A DNA stretch of 51,532 nt, from the NCBI GenBank assembly GCA_022563405.1, contig JADFNK010000009.1, forward strand, positions 1-51,532. The letters run 5' to 3'. Position 1 is the stretch's first letter; every line of letters begins with the position of its first letter. The notes beneath the pieces were generated by a model. That model worked only from the letters and a program-made list of their open reading frames with translations. It did not search any database and was not told the DNA's origin. The translations under genes were made by a program, and so were the position numbers. Source of the stretch: Gemmatimonadota bacterium (GTDB lineage: Bacteria; Gemmatimonadota; Gemmatimonadetes; Longimicrobiales; Gaopeijiaceae). This document shows positions 44,041 through 51,522 of this stretch, piece by piece.

Positions 44041-44928
44041 TTGACCCGTCAGATCCCCTGGCTACGCGTCTTCGTACAAGGCGCGGTGATCGTCGGCCCC
44101 ATTCTACCGGCGTTGCTAGCCACCTCGGCTGCGGCGTCCGCGCAGCTCCCGGTCACTCGGGGCCAGATCTGGGGTTCAAACGAGCGTCGCTACAGCTCTC
44201 CCATGCGAACCGGCCTGCCGGAGTCCAGCGGTGGTTTCATGTTTTGCCGACTCTGGTACAACACCTCCCGGAGCATGCCCTCGGGCCTCGGATGGAGCAC
44301 CGACTATCCGGCCGCCGACAACAACTTCATGACGCGCTTCGAGGAGTTGACTCCCACGTACATCGAGCGCTGGAAGAACGGGGACCCGGGGATCGCGGCG
44401 GTGCGGGCCACTGATCCCGACATCTTCAGGTGCCCGTTCCTCTTCATGACGGATCCCGGCTCGGTCACTTTCTCGGAGGCGGAGATCGCGGCCCTCCGGG
44501 ACTATCTCCTCAAGGGTGGCTTCCTTTGGGCCGACGACCTCTGGGGCAACCGAGCCTGGCGCTATTTCGAGACTGAGATGAGCCGGATCTTCCCCGAGTA
44601 CTCGATCGAAGAGATCACACCCGAGCACAAGCTCTTTTCCGTCCTCTATGTGGTGGAGGAGGTCCCCCAGATCCCGTCTTACCAGTCTTGGAGCCGCAGC
44701 GGCGGCCGTAACGGCGGCCAGACCTCCGAGTTCGGAGCGGAGACGGCCGTTCCCCACCTTCGGGGCATCTTCGATGACAACGGACGACTGCTCGTACTGG
44801 TCAGCTTCAACACCGACATCGCGGACGGCTGGGAGCGCGAGGGCGACATACCTTTTTTCTTCTACACCTTCTCGCCACCAGCCTACGGCCTCGGGATCAA
44901 CATCCTCATCTGGGTGATGAGCCACTGA
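44041..44928 (+). CDS. Exported DUF4159 protein
   Basis: The 295-aa protein has an N-terminal hydrophobic export signal (FVQGAVIVGPILPALLATSA) and a DUF4159 domain, a glutamine-amidotransferase-like fold, seen in FMTRFEELTPTY, FLFMTDPGSVTFSEAEI, LRDYLLKGGFLWADDLWG and the C-terminal PPAYGLGINILIWVMSH. Start is TTG at 44041, with GGAGG five bases upstream. DUF4159 proteins are envelope proteins of unknown function. Its stop codon lies at the edge of a 17-bp tandem repeat array. Confidence 0.82.
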   Translation: MTRQIPWLRVFVQGAVIVGPILPALLATSAAASAQLPVTRGQIWGSNERRYSSPMRTGLPESSGGFMFCRLWYNTSRSMPSGLGWSTDYPAADNNFMTRFEELTPTYIERWKNGDPGIAAVRATDPDIFRCPFLFMTDPGSVTFSEAEIAALRDYLLKGGFLWADDLWGNRAWRYFETEMSRIFPEYSIEEITPEHKLFSVLYVVEEVPQIPSYQSWSRSGGRNGGQTSEFGAETAVPHLRGIFDDNGRLLVLVSFNTDIADGWEREGDIPFFFYTFSPPAYGLGINILIWVMSH

Positions 44929-44992
44929 CGTCGTGTCAGGTCTGACCTCGCGTCAAGCCTGACGTCGCATCGAGTCTGACCCGCTCAAGTCA
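44925..44992. repeat. 17-bp-period tandem repeat, four units
   Basis: CTGACGTCGTGTCAGGT, CTGACCTCGCGTCAAGC, CTGACGTCGCATCGAGT and a fourth divergent unit beginning CTGACCCG start at 44925, 44942, 44959 and 44976. The spacing is exactly 17 bp each time. The array spans the whole gap between two convergent genes and includes both stop codons. Confidence 0.85.
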
Positions 44993-45917
44993 CCGGCGCC
45001 ACGATGATCGTCACGTCCGTGTCGCTATAGAGGCCACCGTCGTCCGCGCGGCCCCGGAGCACGTAAGTACCCGGCCGATCGAAGGTGACTTGAACCGTCC
45101 ATTCCCCGTCCTCCGGTACTGGGGGTCTGGTGAAAAGCGGCGCCCAGGGTGAGTTGGCACCGGCCCGCGTATCCTCCCAGGTCTTGATCTGCGGGGGATC
45201 GAACTTCACTTCGCTCTCACCCCGAAAAACAAACCACGACAAGTGCAGCCCGTTGACCTTTTGCACGGTAAAACGCACGGGCGGACGCAGCGCGGCTCCG
45301 GGCAGAGTCGGGGGGCCGTCGCTTGGACGGGGGGTACGAATGGGGCCGACCCGTGGTAGATCGTCATCGGTGATGCGTGCCACGAGCGTCACCGGCTGCC
45401 CGACCGTAACCCTTCGGACCGGGTCCCCCACCAGCGTGATGGCCGGCGGGGTGTTGCGTCGGGACTCCTCGGTGCTCACGCCGATACCGAGCGCCCCAGT
45501 CTCGGAAGCGATCACCATGTAGTCGAGTCTGTAGTCCAGCCGGAGCGTTCCGTAGGCGGCCTCGGTTTTTCCTTTGGTCGTGAGCGTCCAGACCAGCTCC
45601 TGATCGCCGAAGTCCGCCGGCACCCGAACCTTGAACACGTATCGGTTGCGGCGCGGAAGAAGGTGGGTCGGCTGGCCTTGATCCGCGGGCCCTGGCGAGA
45701 TGTGGTTCTCGGCGCCCACGGGAACGTCCACCTCCTCCTGCCAGTTCCGGTTCATGTACCCGAACACGAGGTTGAACGACCCGTCCTCATTCTCCTCCCA
45801 CCCTTCGAACGCGGGCGAGACGTTCTGGCCCTGCTGGTAGGCGAGTTGGGCGTTCGCCTGCTGGCTCGTCACCAAGACAGCCAGCGCCAAGAACCCGAAC
45901 CGCACGACTCCAGCCAT
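44985..45917 (-). CDS. Secreted protein paired with a cytochrome c/PHM-like protein
   Basis: This 310-aa protein has a signal peptide (MAGVVRFGFLALAVLVTSQQ, cleaved near ANAQ) and a beta-rich body with NLVFGYMNRNWQEEVDVPVG, QPTHLLPRRNRYVFKVRVP and the closing TYVLRGRADDGGLYSDTDVT, which looks Ig/PKD-like. I do not know its function. GGAGG six bases before the ATG at 45917 decides the start; an ATG ten codons upstream lies three bases after the cytochrome gene stop but has no ribosome site. It follows that gene on the same strand, an arrangement I recall from Acidobacteria/Gemmatimonadota-type genomes. Confidence 0.75.
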   Translation of the reverse strand: MAGVVRFGFLALAVLVTSQQANAQLAYQQGQNVSPAFEGWEENEDGSFNLVFGYMNRNWQEEVDVPVGAENHISPGPADQGQPTHLLPRRNRYVFKVRVPADFGDQELVWTLTTKGKTEAAYGTLRLDYRLDYMVIASETGALGIGVSTEESRRNTPPAITLVGDPVRRVTVGQPVTLVARITDDDLPRVGPIRTPRPSDGPPTLPGAALRPPVRFTVQKVNGLHLSWFVFRGESEVKFDPPQIKTWEDTRAGANSPWAPLFTRPPVPEDGEWTVQVTFDRPGTYVLRGRADDGGLYSDTDVTIIVAPVT

Positions 45918-45949
45918 CGTCTGCCTCCGAGAGTTGCGTTTCTGCATGG

Positions 45950-47338
45950 CTAATTCGGTATCACCATACACAGCGGACACCCAACCACGTGATCGTTGAT
46001 CCCGAGATTGAGGTTCTCCCGCCGCTGGGCCATCTCCTCCACGAACTGCTCGTCGCTGAGCGAGAGCTTCATGCCGAGGTCGATGAACATGTTGGCCACG
46101 GAGCGATTTCCCGCCCCCTGCCAGTTCCTCGCGTCTGGGATGTTGCGGTTCCCTGCCGTGTTGTCCATGTAGCCGACGATGTGCAGGATCGTCCCCTTCG
46201 GCAGCAGCGGCTGGTAGTTATCGGCGAACGCGTACCCTCGGACCCAGTTGTGGTCGTATCCGGTGCAAACGAGCGTCTCGACGTTGAAGCCCCAGATCGC
46301 CTCCAGGCACATCCGGTCCCCGGGCGCGTGCAGGTGCGGCTCGAAGGTGACGATCTTGGTATGCTGTTGCAGCACCGTATACGCGTGCAACTCCTGATTC
46401 TTTTCTTCGGGCTTGATATCGATGTCGGAGCCGTTGGCTACGATGTAGCCCGCGGACCTGTACTTCGGCTCGTAGCCCACGGGATGGAACTTGAACCCGA
46501 CCTCGAGATGAGCTCGCGTATCCGTACCGTTCGAGTGCATATGGATCGAGCTGGGCACGAGGACCGACCCCGCCCTCAGGAGCTGGCCGGCGTCGACATC
46601 GAAGATGTCGGGGTTGCGACCCACTTCGTGAACGGGCCAGGTGGTGCTTCCCGCGCCGGGAGCCCGCGTGCTGAAGAGCATGTGGTGGAAGACGTACAGG
46701 CCGCCGACCGTCTCCCGGTCTAGTCCCCCCCTTTCCTTGACATCGTTGATCTCTCTGATCTCGACGGAGGCCACGTACCGGTCTTCCGTGAGCTCGGGTA
46801 TCGCAATACCCTCGAGAGCACCCCACCAGTCGGGAGCATCAGCCTCCACCACGACCTCTGCTGTCGACACGATCAGGTCCGGCTCCCCCAGCCGCCAACC
46901 CACCGCGTCCGCGAAAACCAGGGCCGGCGGCATGTCCGCCAGATCACCCTCCGGTGTGCCGTTGCGCGCCCACGTGGCTATGGCCGCGACCTCTGCGTCG
47001 CTCAGCGACGGATCGTCCTTGTATTGCTGAATGCCGATGTCCTTCTCGACGTACCACGGCGGCATCGTCCCCTGGCGGTCCCGGATACCCGTGCGCCGCA
47101 TCATCGCCATCGCGTGGGGTTGCACATCCTCGTACGTGACGAGCGGCATCGGCGCCACGCCGTTCGGCCGATGGCACTGCTGACAGCTCCGCTGGAGAAT
47201 CGGCACGATGTCCTTCGTAAAGGTCACCCCATCGGCCTCTTGCGCCACGACAGGGGCGGGTAAGGCAAACGCGGCAAGCGCGAACACGGCAAGCGCGGTG
47301 CCAACGATGGATTTCCACTCGATCATTAGACGGGACAT
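45950..47338 (-). CDS. Cytochrome c domain fused to a PHM-like (copper monooxygenase-like) domain
   Basis: The 462-aa exported protein has a signal peptide (ends VVAQ) and a short cytochrome c domain with CQQCH (heme site) near residue 55 and MPPWYVEKD nearby. The long C-terminal part has His-rich blocks HHMLFSTR, SIHMHSNGTDTRAHLE, TFEPHLHAPGDRMCLE and YDHNWVRGY, and MDNTAG near the end. These resemble the two-copper sites of ascorbate-dependent type II copper monooxygenases. If so, the heme domain may replace ascorbate as electron donor; this is inference. The ATG at 47338 has AAGGAG 8 nt upstream. Confidence 0.8.
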   Translation of the reverse strand: MSRLMIEWKSIVGTALAVFALAAFALPAPVVAQEADGVTFTKDIVPILQRSCQQCHRPNGVAPMPLVTYEDVQPHAMAMMRRTGIRDRQGTMPPWYVEKDIGIQQYKDDPSLSDAEVAAIATWARNGTPEGDLADMPPALVFADAVGWRLGEPDLIVSTAEVVVEADAPDWWGALEGIAIPELTEDRYVASVEIREINDVKERGGLDRETVGGLYVFHHMLFSTRAPGAGSTTWPVHEVGRNPDIFDVDAGQLLRAGSVLVPSSIHMHSNGTDTRAHLEVGFKFHPVGYEPKYRSAGYIVANGSDIDIKPEEKNQELHAYTVLQQHTKIVTFEPHLHAPGDRMCLEAIWGFNVETLVCTGYDHNWVRGYAFADNYQPLLPKGTILHIVGYMDNTAGNRNIPDARNWQGAGNRSVANMFIDLGMKLSLSDEQFVEEMAQRRENLNLGINDHVVGCPLCMVIPN

Positions 47339-47370
47339 TATGCACACTCCTTAGGGAACGGGCCTCTGAA

Positions 47371-47400
47371 AAAATACAAAGGCTACACCCGGCGCGTCAA
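47371..47400 (-). promoter_or_regulatory. Promoter of the cytochrome/PHM-like operon
   Basis: On the minus strand TTGACG (47400-47395) and TATTTT (47376-47371) are 18 bp apart, about 33 bp upstream of the start codon. The remainder of the gap to 47629 holds nothing recognisable. Confidence 0.6.
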
Positions 47401-47629
47401 ATGCGGGAGGCGGCGAGGTGAGTACTATGCGGGAAGGTCGGCGGGCAGCGAGCGCTCAGCTCAGTCCGGGGTGTCTCTCTCCAGGCCGTCTCCGGGCTCA
47501 AGAATAGCCTGGCTCGAGGATCGGGACTCACAGCACTCTCGCTTGCGACACGACGCCATGATAGAATGGCTCCGCTGCAAGCTCACCCGCCGCTATCTGC
47601 TACAGGGCGGCGACACGGGAGGTGCGTAG

Positions 47630-48076
47630 ATGAGGTGGTTTCCTACCGCAGTCATGCTATTGGCCGCCACTGCGTGTGCCAGCGCTCCAGTCGCACGAAA
47701 CTTTGACGACGTCGCCGATTATCGCGCAGTTTCGTTCGGCGAAATCTGGGACATCGTTGTAGATATGTTCGGTGACCGGAACTGGCCGATTGAGAGCTCG
47801 GAGCGAGATAACGGGACCATCAGCACCGAGTGGACGAGCAACGACGACGCTTCGTATCGAGATTGTGGAAGCGCTGGGTTCCGGGCGACCGACAGCGACC
47901 CTATGGGACGCCTCAGCGCGGTCGTGCGTGAGACCGCCAACGGAGTTTCCGTAAGGGTCACCACGAGCTGGCGAGTAACCAGAAATTCCGCGAATTCCAT
48001 ATCCAGTGTGGAGTGTCTCTCGACCGGGATGTTGGAACGGGAGCTGCACGACGAGGTGCGGCGGCGGCTGCGATAG
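47630..48076 (+). CDS. Small exported protein, possible lipoprotein
   Basis: The 148-aa protein starts MRWFPTAVMLLAATACASAP, a hydrophobic leader ending at a Cys that may be lipid-modified, although the lipobox is not ideal (Ala at -3). The mature part has an alpha/beta pattern (AVSFGEIWDIVVDMFGDRNW, GTISTEWTSND) of the kind seen in BamC- or DUF-type periplasmic lipoproteins; two Cys (DCGS, VECLS) could pair. GGGAGG lies 7 nt before the ATG. Function unknown. It is the last intact gene before the element scar. Confidence 0.7.
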   Translation: MRWFPTAVMLLAATACASAPVARNFDDVADYRAVSFGEIWDIVVDMFGDRNWPIESSERDNGTISTEWTSNDDASYRDCGSAGFRATDSDPMGRLSAVVRETANGVSVRVTTSWRVTRNSANSISSVECLSTGMLERELHDEVRRRLR

Positions 48077-48092
48077 AGCTAGGGTGGGCGCT

Positions 48093-48145
48093 GGGGCCAC
48101 ATCACGGCGCCTCGGCTCGAACCTGTGACCTCCTGGGTGTAAAGC
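48093..48145 (-). repeat. att-like repeat A (hybrid; tRNA-Val 3' segment)
   Basis: The right part, 48117-48145, is identical over 29 bp to 51368-51396 and corresponds on the minus strand to the anticodon loop through the T-loop of tRNA-Val(UAC). The left part, 48093-48132, matches 51305-51344 at 38 of 40 bases. The copy therefore looks like a recombinant of sites B and C, and marks the left border of the decayed element. Confidence 0.75.
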
Positions 48146-48381
48146 ATGTCTGGAAGTACACGATTCCGGTGGTTTTCGCCTAGTTTCTGGCTTTTTTGCC
48201 CGTTCTTGCCCGGTCAGAAGGCGTCCGACAACCGTTTTCAACCGCTCTGCGGGATGCAAAGACATAAGACGCTTAGAACGCGATTCTGGGCTTCCGACGG
48301 GCTTCTGCTTGCGCCTACCGGCCCGCTCTCGGATGTTGAACGCGGTCTGATCGCGGCACCCGCGTCTACAAGGAGATGACC
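48146..48381. other. Intergenic region inside the left edge of the element
   Basis: No gene is supported. TGCGGGATGCAA at 48248-48259 recurs near 51185-51196, so both element edges share scraps of sequence. Confidence 0.4.
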
Positions 48382-49788
48382 ATGCGCCCCCTTGCCTTGA
48401 TTGCAGCCGTACTCTCCAGCCTCACGCTCCTGCCGGTCGCCGTCATTGGACAGACCACTGTCGAAGACACGGTCCGCCAGGCACCGTTATTTGAGGCAAC
48501 GATAGACGATCCAGACCTGGTAATGTCTCTGAAGGAGATTGCTAGAGAGCGAAACCGCTCTTGGTTGAAAATTGATCTCGTTTCAGGATCGGGGGTCGGG
48601 TCATCGCTGTGGATGGTCTGCCAGGTTCGCCTCCTGACGGAGCTGCGAGGCTTCAGCCATTTCGTCGTCCTCGAACAGGTCAGTGATGTGGACGGTGCGA
48701 TGGAAATAGGGTTTCTTCAGTCCGATAGTGTCGACCTCAAGGCCGAGTTTGGCAAAGACGACTTTGAGTACGGTGAAGGGTTGATTGTAGGCCCTGAGAT
48801 GTGTGCCGGTCGGTCACTCCAAACTGACACGCTTCGCCTCCTGCCGACGCGTCTGACTCTGGGATCCGGGCCGCCCCTGGCCCGTCAGATACTGCCAGTC
48901 CTTCAGCCCAGCGAACTCTGCAGCGATCAGCCCGGCACGGCCATCGCGACGTTCGAGGATGCTGAGCTGGAGGTATGGGTCCGGCGGGCTACGCTCTCGG
49001 TCGGTGCCCAGGACGATCTCACCTGCGGCTTGGTATCGGGGTTGGCGGACCTAGGGGCCATCTCCGCTCGGATCGAGAGTCTGGTTGGCATCCAGAATCT
49101 CACGAGTCTGAGCACCCTCGTCCTCACCAACAATGCGATCACCGACATCAGTGCGCTGCGCGGGCTCACCAGCCTCACGACCCTTCACCTCGCCTTCAAC
49201 TCGATCAGCGAGATCAGTGCGCTGCGCGGGCTCACGAACCTGACGACCCTCGGGCTCAACGGAAACTCGATCAGCGACATCACCCCACTGAGTGGGCTTA
49301 CGAACTTGACGTCCCTCGATCTCGGGTCCAACTCGATCAGCGACATCAGCGCACTGACCGCGGTCACGAACTTTAGAGCTCTCAGCCTCAGCGCGAACTT
49401 CAACCTCACTGATATCCAGCCTCTGCTAGACAACGCGGGGCTCGGAGCGGGCGATGATGTCAGCCTCGATGGCACCAACGTGAGTTGCGCCGACATAACT
49501 CTGTTGGTAGCCAAAGGAGTGACGGTGGGGTCCAACTGTCCGACTCCGGCCCAAGCAACGGTTGCAATAGAAGACAACCAATTCAATCCCTCAAACCCGA
49601 ATATCGTCGCGGGCGGCACCGTGACCTGGACGTGGACCGGCGCGAACCAGCACAACGTGACGTTTTCAGTCGGTACGAGCTCGGTGACCCAATCGTCGGG
49701 AACGTTCAGTCGTGACTTTTCCACGCGGGTACCTTCGCTTTCCTCTGCACGGTCCACGGGACGTCCGGCACCGTCCTCGTGTTATTAG
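48382..49788 (+). CDS. Exported leucine-rich-repeat protein with frameshifted C-terminal cupredoxin domain
   Basis: The 468-aa product has a signal peptide (ends AVIGQ), an unfamiliar N-terminal domain (about 25-225), and four to five internalin-like 22-residue leucine-rich repeats (about 235-345; e.g. LTNLTTLGLNGNSISDITPL) coded by 66-bp DNA repeats. It then enters a cupredoxin domain (VAIEDNQFNPSN, GGTVTWTWTGANQHNVTF). After RDFST the frame is lost: another frame reads GTFAFLCTVHGTSGTVLVL, the copper-ligand Cys-x2-His end of the domain, and stops at 49796. One missing base near 49727 explains this. The ATG at 48382 is used because AAGGAG lies six bases upstream. LRR plus cupredoxin is a rare combination. 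Confidence 0.75.
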   Translation: MRPLALIAAVLSSLTLLPVAVIGQTTVEDTVRQAPLFEATIDDPDLVMSLKEIARERNRSWLKIDLVSGSGVGSSLWMVCQVRLLTELRGFSHFVVLEQVSDVDGAMEIGFLQSDSVDLKAEFGKDDFEYGEGLIVGPEMCAGRSLQTDTLRLLPTRLTLGSGPPLARQILPVLQPSELCSDQPGTAIATFEDAELEVWVRRATLSVGAQDDLTCGLVSGLADLGAISARIESLVGIQNLTSLSTLVLTNNAITDISALRGLTSLTTLHLAFNSISEISALRGLTNLTTLGLNGNSISDITPLSGLTNLTSLDLGSNSISDISALTAVTNFRALSLSANFNLTDIQPLLDNAGLGAGDDVSLDGTNVSCADITLLVAKGVTVGSNCPTPAQATVAIEDNQFNPSNPNIVAGGTVTWTWTGANQHNVTFSVGTSSVTQSSGTFSRDFSTRVPSLSSARSTGRPAPSSCY

Positions 49789-49834
49789 GTGAGTAGAAGG
49801 CCACGGCGAAGCTCGCCATCCTGCGACGAGCGGG

Positions 49835-50356
49835 TTGTTGCTACTGGGGCTGGTCCTGCAAGCTCTTGGCGATCTTTCACCGGTCTCCATTGAAGGGGGC
49901 CGTAATCCGGTGTGGGCACATAACGGTCGAGAACTCATCTATCTGGCTGCCGACAACTCGTGGGTCGTGGCCACAGTGCGGACCGATCCCGATTTTTCGG
50001 TGGAATCGAGGGCACTGTTTGCCTCAGCAGAGGGGTTCGTCTTGGAGCAACCAACTCGCCTTTACGACATCTCACTTGACGATCAGCGTTTGCTCGCCGT
50101 CCTTGAAGATGACTTTGATGAGGCTGCGTCCATCGTCCTTCGGATGGGTAACGATGGTGACGTATCTAAGAGCTCGTACCGTGACTGGGCCATCTTTAGG
50201 GAGTTTCGCCAATCCAAGGAGTTTGCCTCAGCCTTCGAGAAGGTTTTCGGGGAGCCGTTCCAGATTGAAGAACGCTCCACTATCGAGGCCGACTCTAAGG
50301 CCGATGCAGAGGAGCCTGAGGTCGCCAAGTCCGATCAGAACGGGGCTGACACTTGA
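49835..50356 (+). pseudogene. Chimeric fragment of a PD40/TolB-like propeller gene
   Basis: About residues 15-95 (GGRNPVWAHNGRELIYLAAD, VRTDPDFSVESRALF, TRLYDISLDDQRLLAVL) match the last blades of PD40 beta-propellers, as found at the end of serine/threonine-kinase or TolB-like proteins in this phylum. The kinase and earlier blades are missing. The last 75 residues are different: DWAIFREFRQSKEFASAFEKVFG resembles the tail of TPR-type proteins, followed by an acidic end. The start codon is arbitrary. Probably a joint of two broken genes, although the frame is open. Confidence 0.55.
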
Positions 50357-50396
50357 ATCAAGCAAGCGAGTCCTGCTTTGGCGGTGACCATCCAGA

Positions 50397-50425
50397 ATCT
50401 GAGGCTCCGTCCTCTCGCATCCTGA
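50397..50425 (+). repeat. Short second copy of an integrase segment
   Basis: ATCTGAGGCTCCGTCCTCTCGCATCCTGAC resembles ATCTGAGGCTTCGCTGCATCCTGAC at 50575-50599, the first recognisable part of the broken integrase gene. A partial duplication or a scrap of another integrase. Confidence 0.5.
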
Positions 50426-50576
50426 CTACTTACCCGCCGGGTTAATGGGGGGGGGCCTGGGGGGTTGGCCCCTTACTTACGGCCTGGCCTTCACGTCCCC
50501 CCAGTTTCAGCCAGACTGCTTCGCGCCCTGACGACCGGATCGCAAGCCAGCCGTCCTGCGATGTGACGCTGCGGAT

Positions 50577-51158
50577 CTGAGGCTTCGCTGCATCCTGACC
50601 CTCGCCCGCCACACGGGGCGCCGAGAGAACGCCATCTGCCAACTACTCGCGAGTGACTTCCTCCGCAAACAGGACGACGTTGAGGCTGTGCTGAGCGCCC
50701 TTGGACTCGATGAGCGTCAGGCGAAGTACTTTCTCCCCATGGTGGCATCCGGTGGAGGGCTGAAACGGACAAAACGGGACGCTACACAGTGACCCCGATC
50801 AGACAGGACGTCCGCGAGGCGATCGACATCTACCTACGGAAGGGCCCCCGTACCTACGGAAGGGCCCCCGCGTCGGTGATGTGCCCCTCTTCCCTTCCCC
50901 GAAAGAGAACAGCAAACCCATCCGCCGGGACCTCACCGCTCGGTGGCTCCTGAAAGCTGAGAAGCTCGCAGGGGTGCCGAAGCTGGCCGGCGGCCAGTTC
51001 CTCACCCCTACCGGAGGCTGTGGGCGACTGAGCGCAAGGATCTACCCGTCCAGGACGTGGCAGCGGCGGGTGGATGGAAGACGGTGGAAACGGTCCAGCG
51101 GCTCTACCAACAGGCGGACGGAGCGACCACGCTGGCGGCGGTAGAGGCCGGACAATGA
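50577..51158 (+). pseudogene. Broken tyrosine recombinase (integrase), C-terminal catalytic domain
   Basis: Three frames together spell one catalytic domain. Frame one has LRLRCILTLARHTGRRENAI with the first catalytic Arg. After a shift near 50735, frame two has PHGGIRWRAETDKTGRYTV and VREAIDIYLRKGP. A perfect 20-bp tandem duplication (50831-50870) breaks the next part, after which VGDVPLFPSPKENSKPIRRD and ARWLLKAEKLAGVPKL follow. A third break near 51005 lies in the HxxR region; the last frame reads YRRLWATERKDLPVQDVAAA and ends LYQQADGATTLAAVEAGQ, with the nucleophile Tyr. The N-terminal core-binding domain is absent. It would have catalysed integration at the adjacent tRNA site. Confidence 0.85.
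50831..50870. repeat. Perfect 20-bp tandem duplication in the integrase remnant
   Basis: TACCTACGGAAGGGCCCCCG occurs twice in a row. Removing one copy restores the integrase reading frame across the site, so the duplication is one of the inactivating changes. Confidence 0.95.
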
Positions 51159-51223
51159 CGCAGGGTCTCTTTTTCTTGTGCTCCTGCGGGATGCAATCCG
51201 AAATTATTAGGCTCTTTGTCAGT

Positions 51224-51244
51224 GGGCGGTACAGGATTGACCTG
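51224..51244 (-). repeat. att-like repeat D (tRNA acceptor/T-stem piece)
   Basis: GGGCGGTACAGGATTGACCTG matches the acceptor and T-stem of site C apart from a small loss in the T-loop. Its left flank, from 51211, also matches the left flank of C (25 of 28 bases over 51211-51238 against 51341-51368). Confidence 0.7.
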
Positions 51245-51304
51245 CGGGGGCCCCTACGGGGCCTCCTCGGTCGGCTCGGCGGTCAGTATCTGGATCCGCT
51301 GCGC

Positions 51305-51344
51305 GGGGCCACATCAGGACGCCTCGGCTCGAACCTGTGACCTC
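51305..51344 (-). repeat. att-like repeat B (T-loop piece)
   Basis: The 40 bp match repeat A at 48093-48132 with two differences. The tRNA-derived core is TCGAACCTGTGACCTC; the sequence to its left is not tRNA. Confidence 0.7.
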
Positions 51345-51353
51345 TTTCTCAAT

Positions 51354-51397
51354 GGGCGGTACAGGATTCGAACCTGTGACCTCCTGGGTGTAAAGCC
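51354..51397 (-). other. tRNA-Val(UAC) 3' half (att site C), 5' half missing
   Basis: On the minus strand this reads GGCTTTACACCCAGGAGGTC and then the T-arm CACAGGTTCGAATCCTGT and acceptor ACCGCCCA. The UAC anticodon loop, variable loop, T-arm and acceptor strand are intact, but the sequence ahead of it (from 51398 up) has no D-arm, 5' acceptor strand or 5' anticodon stem. It cannot be a working tRNA gene; it is what remains at the far end of an element that inserted into a tRNA. No CCA is encoded. Confidence 0.8.
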
Positions 51398-51498
51398 GGA
51401 TTGGGGGACCCCGGTTTTCACAGTTTTCGGGGTAGAATAAGGGAATCATCCACTATTCCCGAGTACGATTTTCGATCCATACATGGGGTTAGTGGACC

Positions 51499-51522
51499 CG
51501 AACATACACGCGAACATACACG
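51499..51522. repeat. 12-bp tandem direct repeat at the window edge
   Basis: CGAACATACACG occurs twice in a row. It lies about 100 bp beyond att site C and could be an arm-type recombinase binding site. The rest of 51398-51532 shows no gene. Confidence 0.8.

Noticed and set aside
44925-44992. CRISPR array
   Set aside because: The units are 17 bp with no unique spacers, and no cas genes are present anywhere in the window.
51354-51397. A functional tRNA-Val gene
   Set aside because: The D-arm, 5' acceptor strand and 5' anticodon stem are missing from the preceding sequence.
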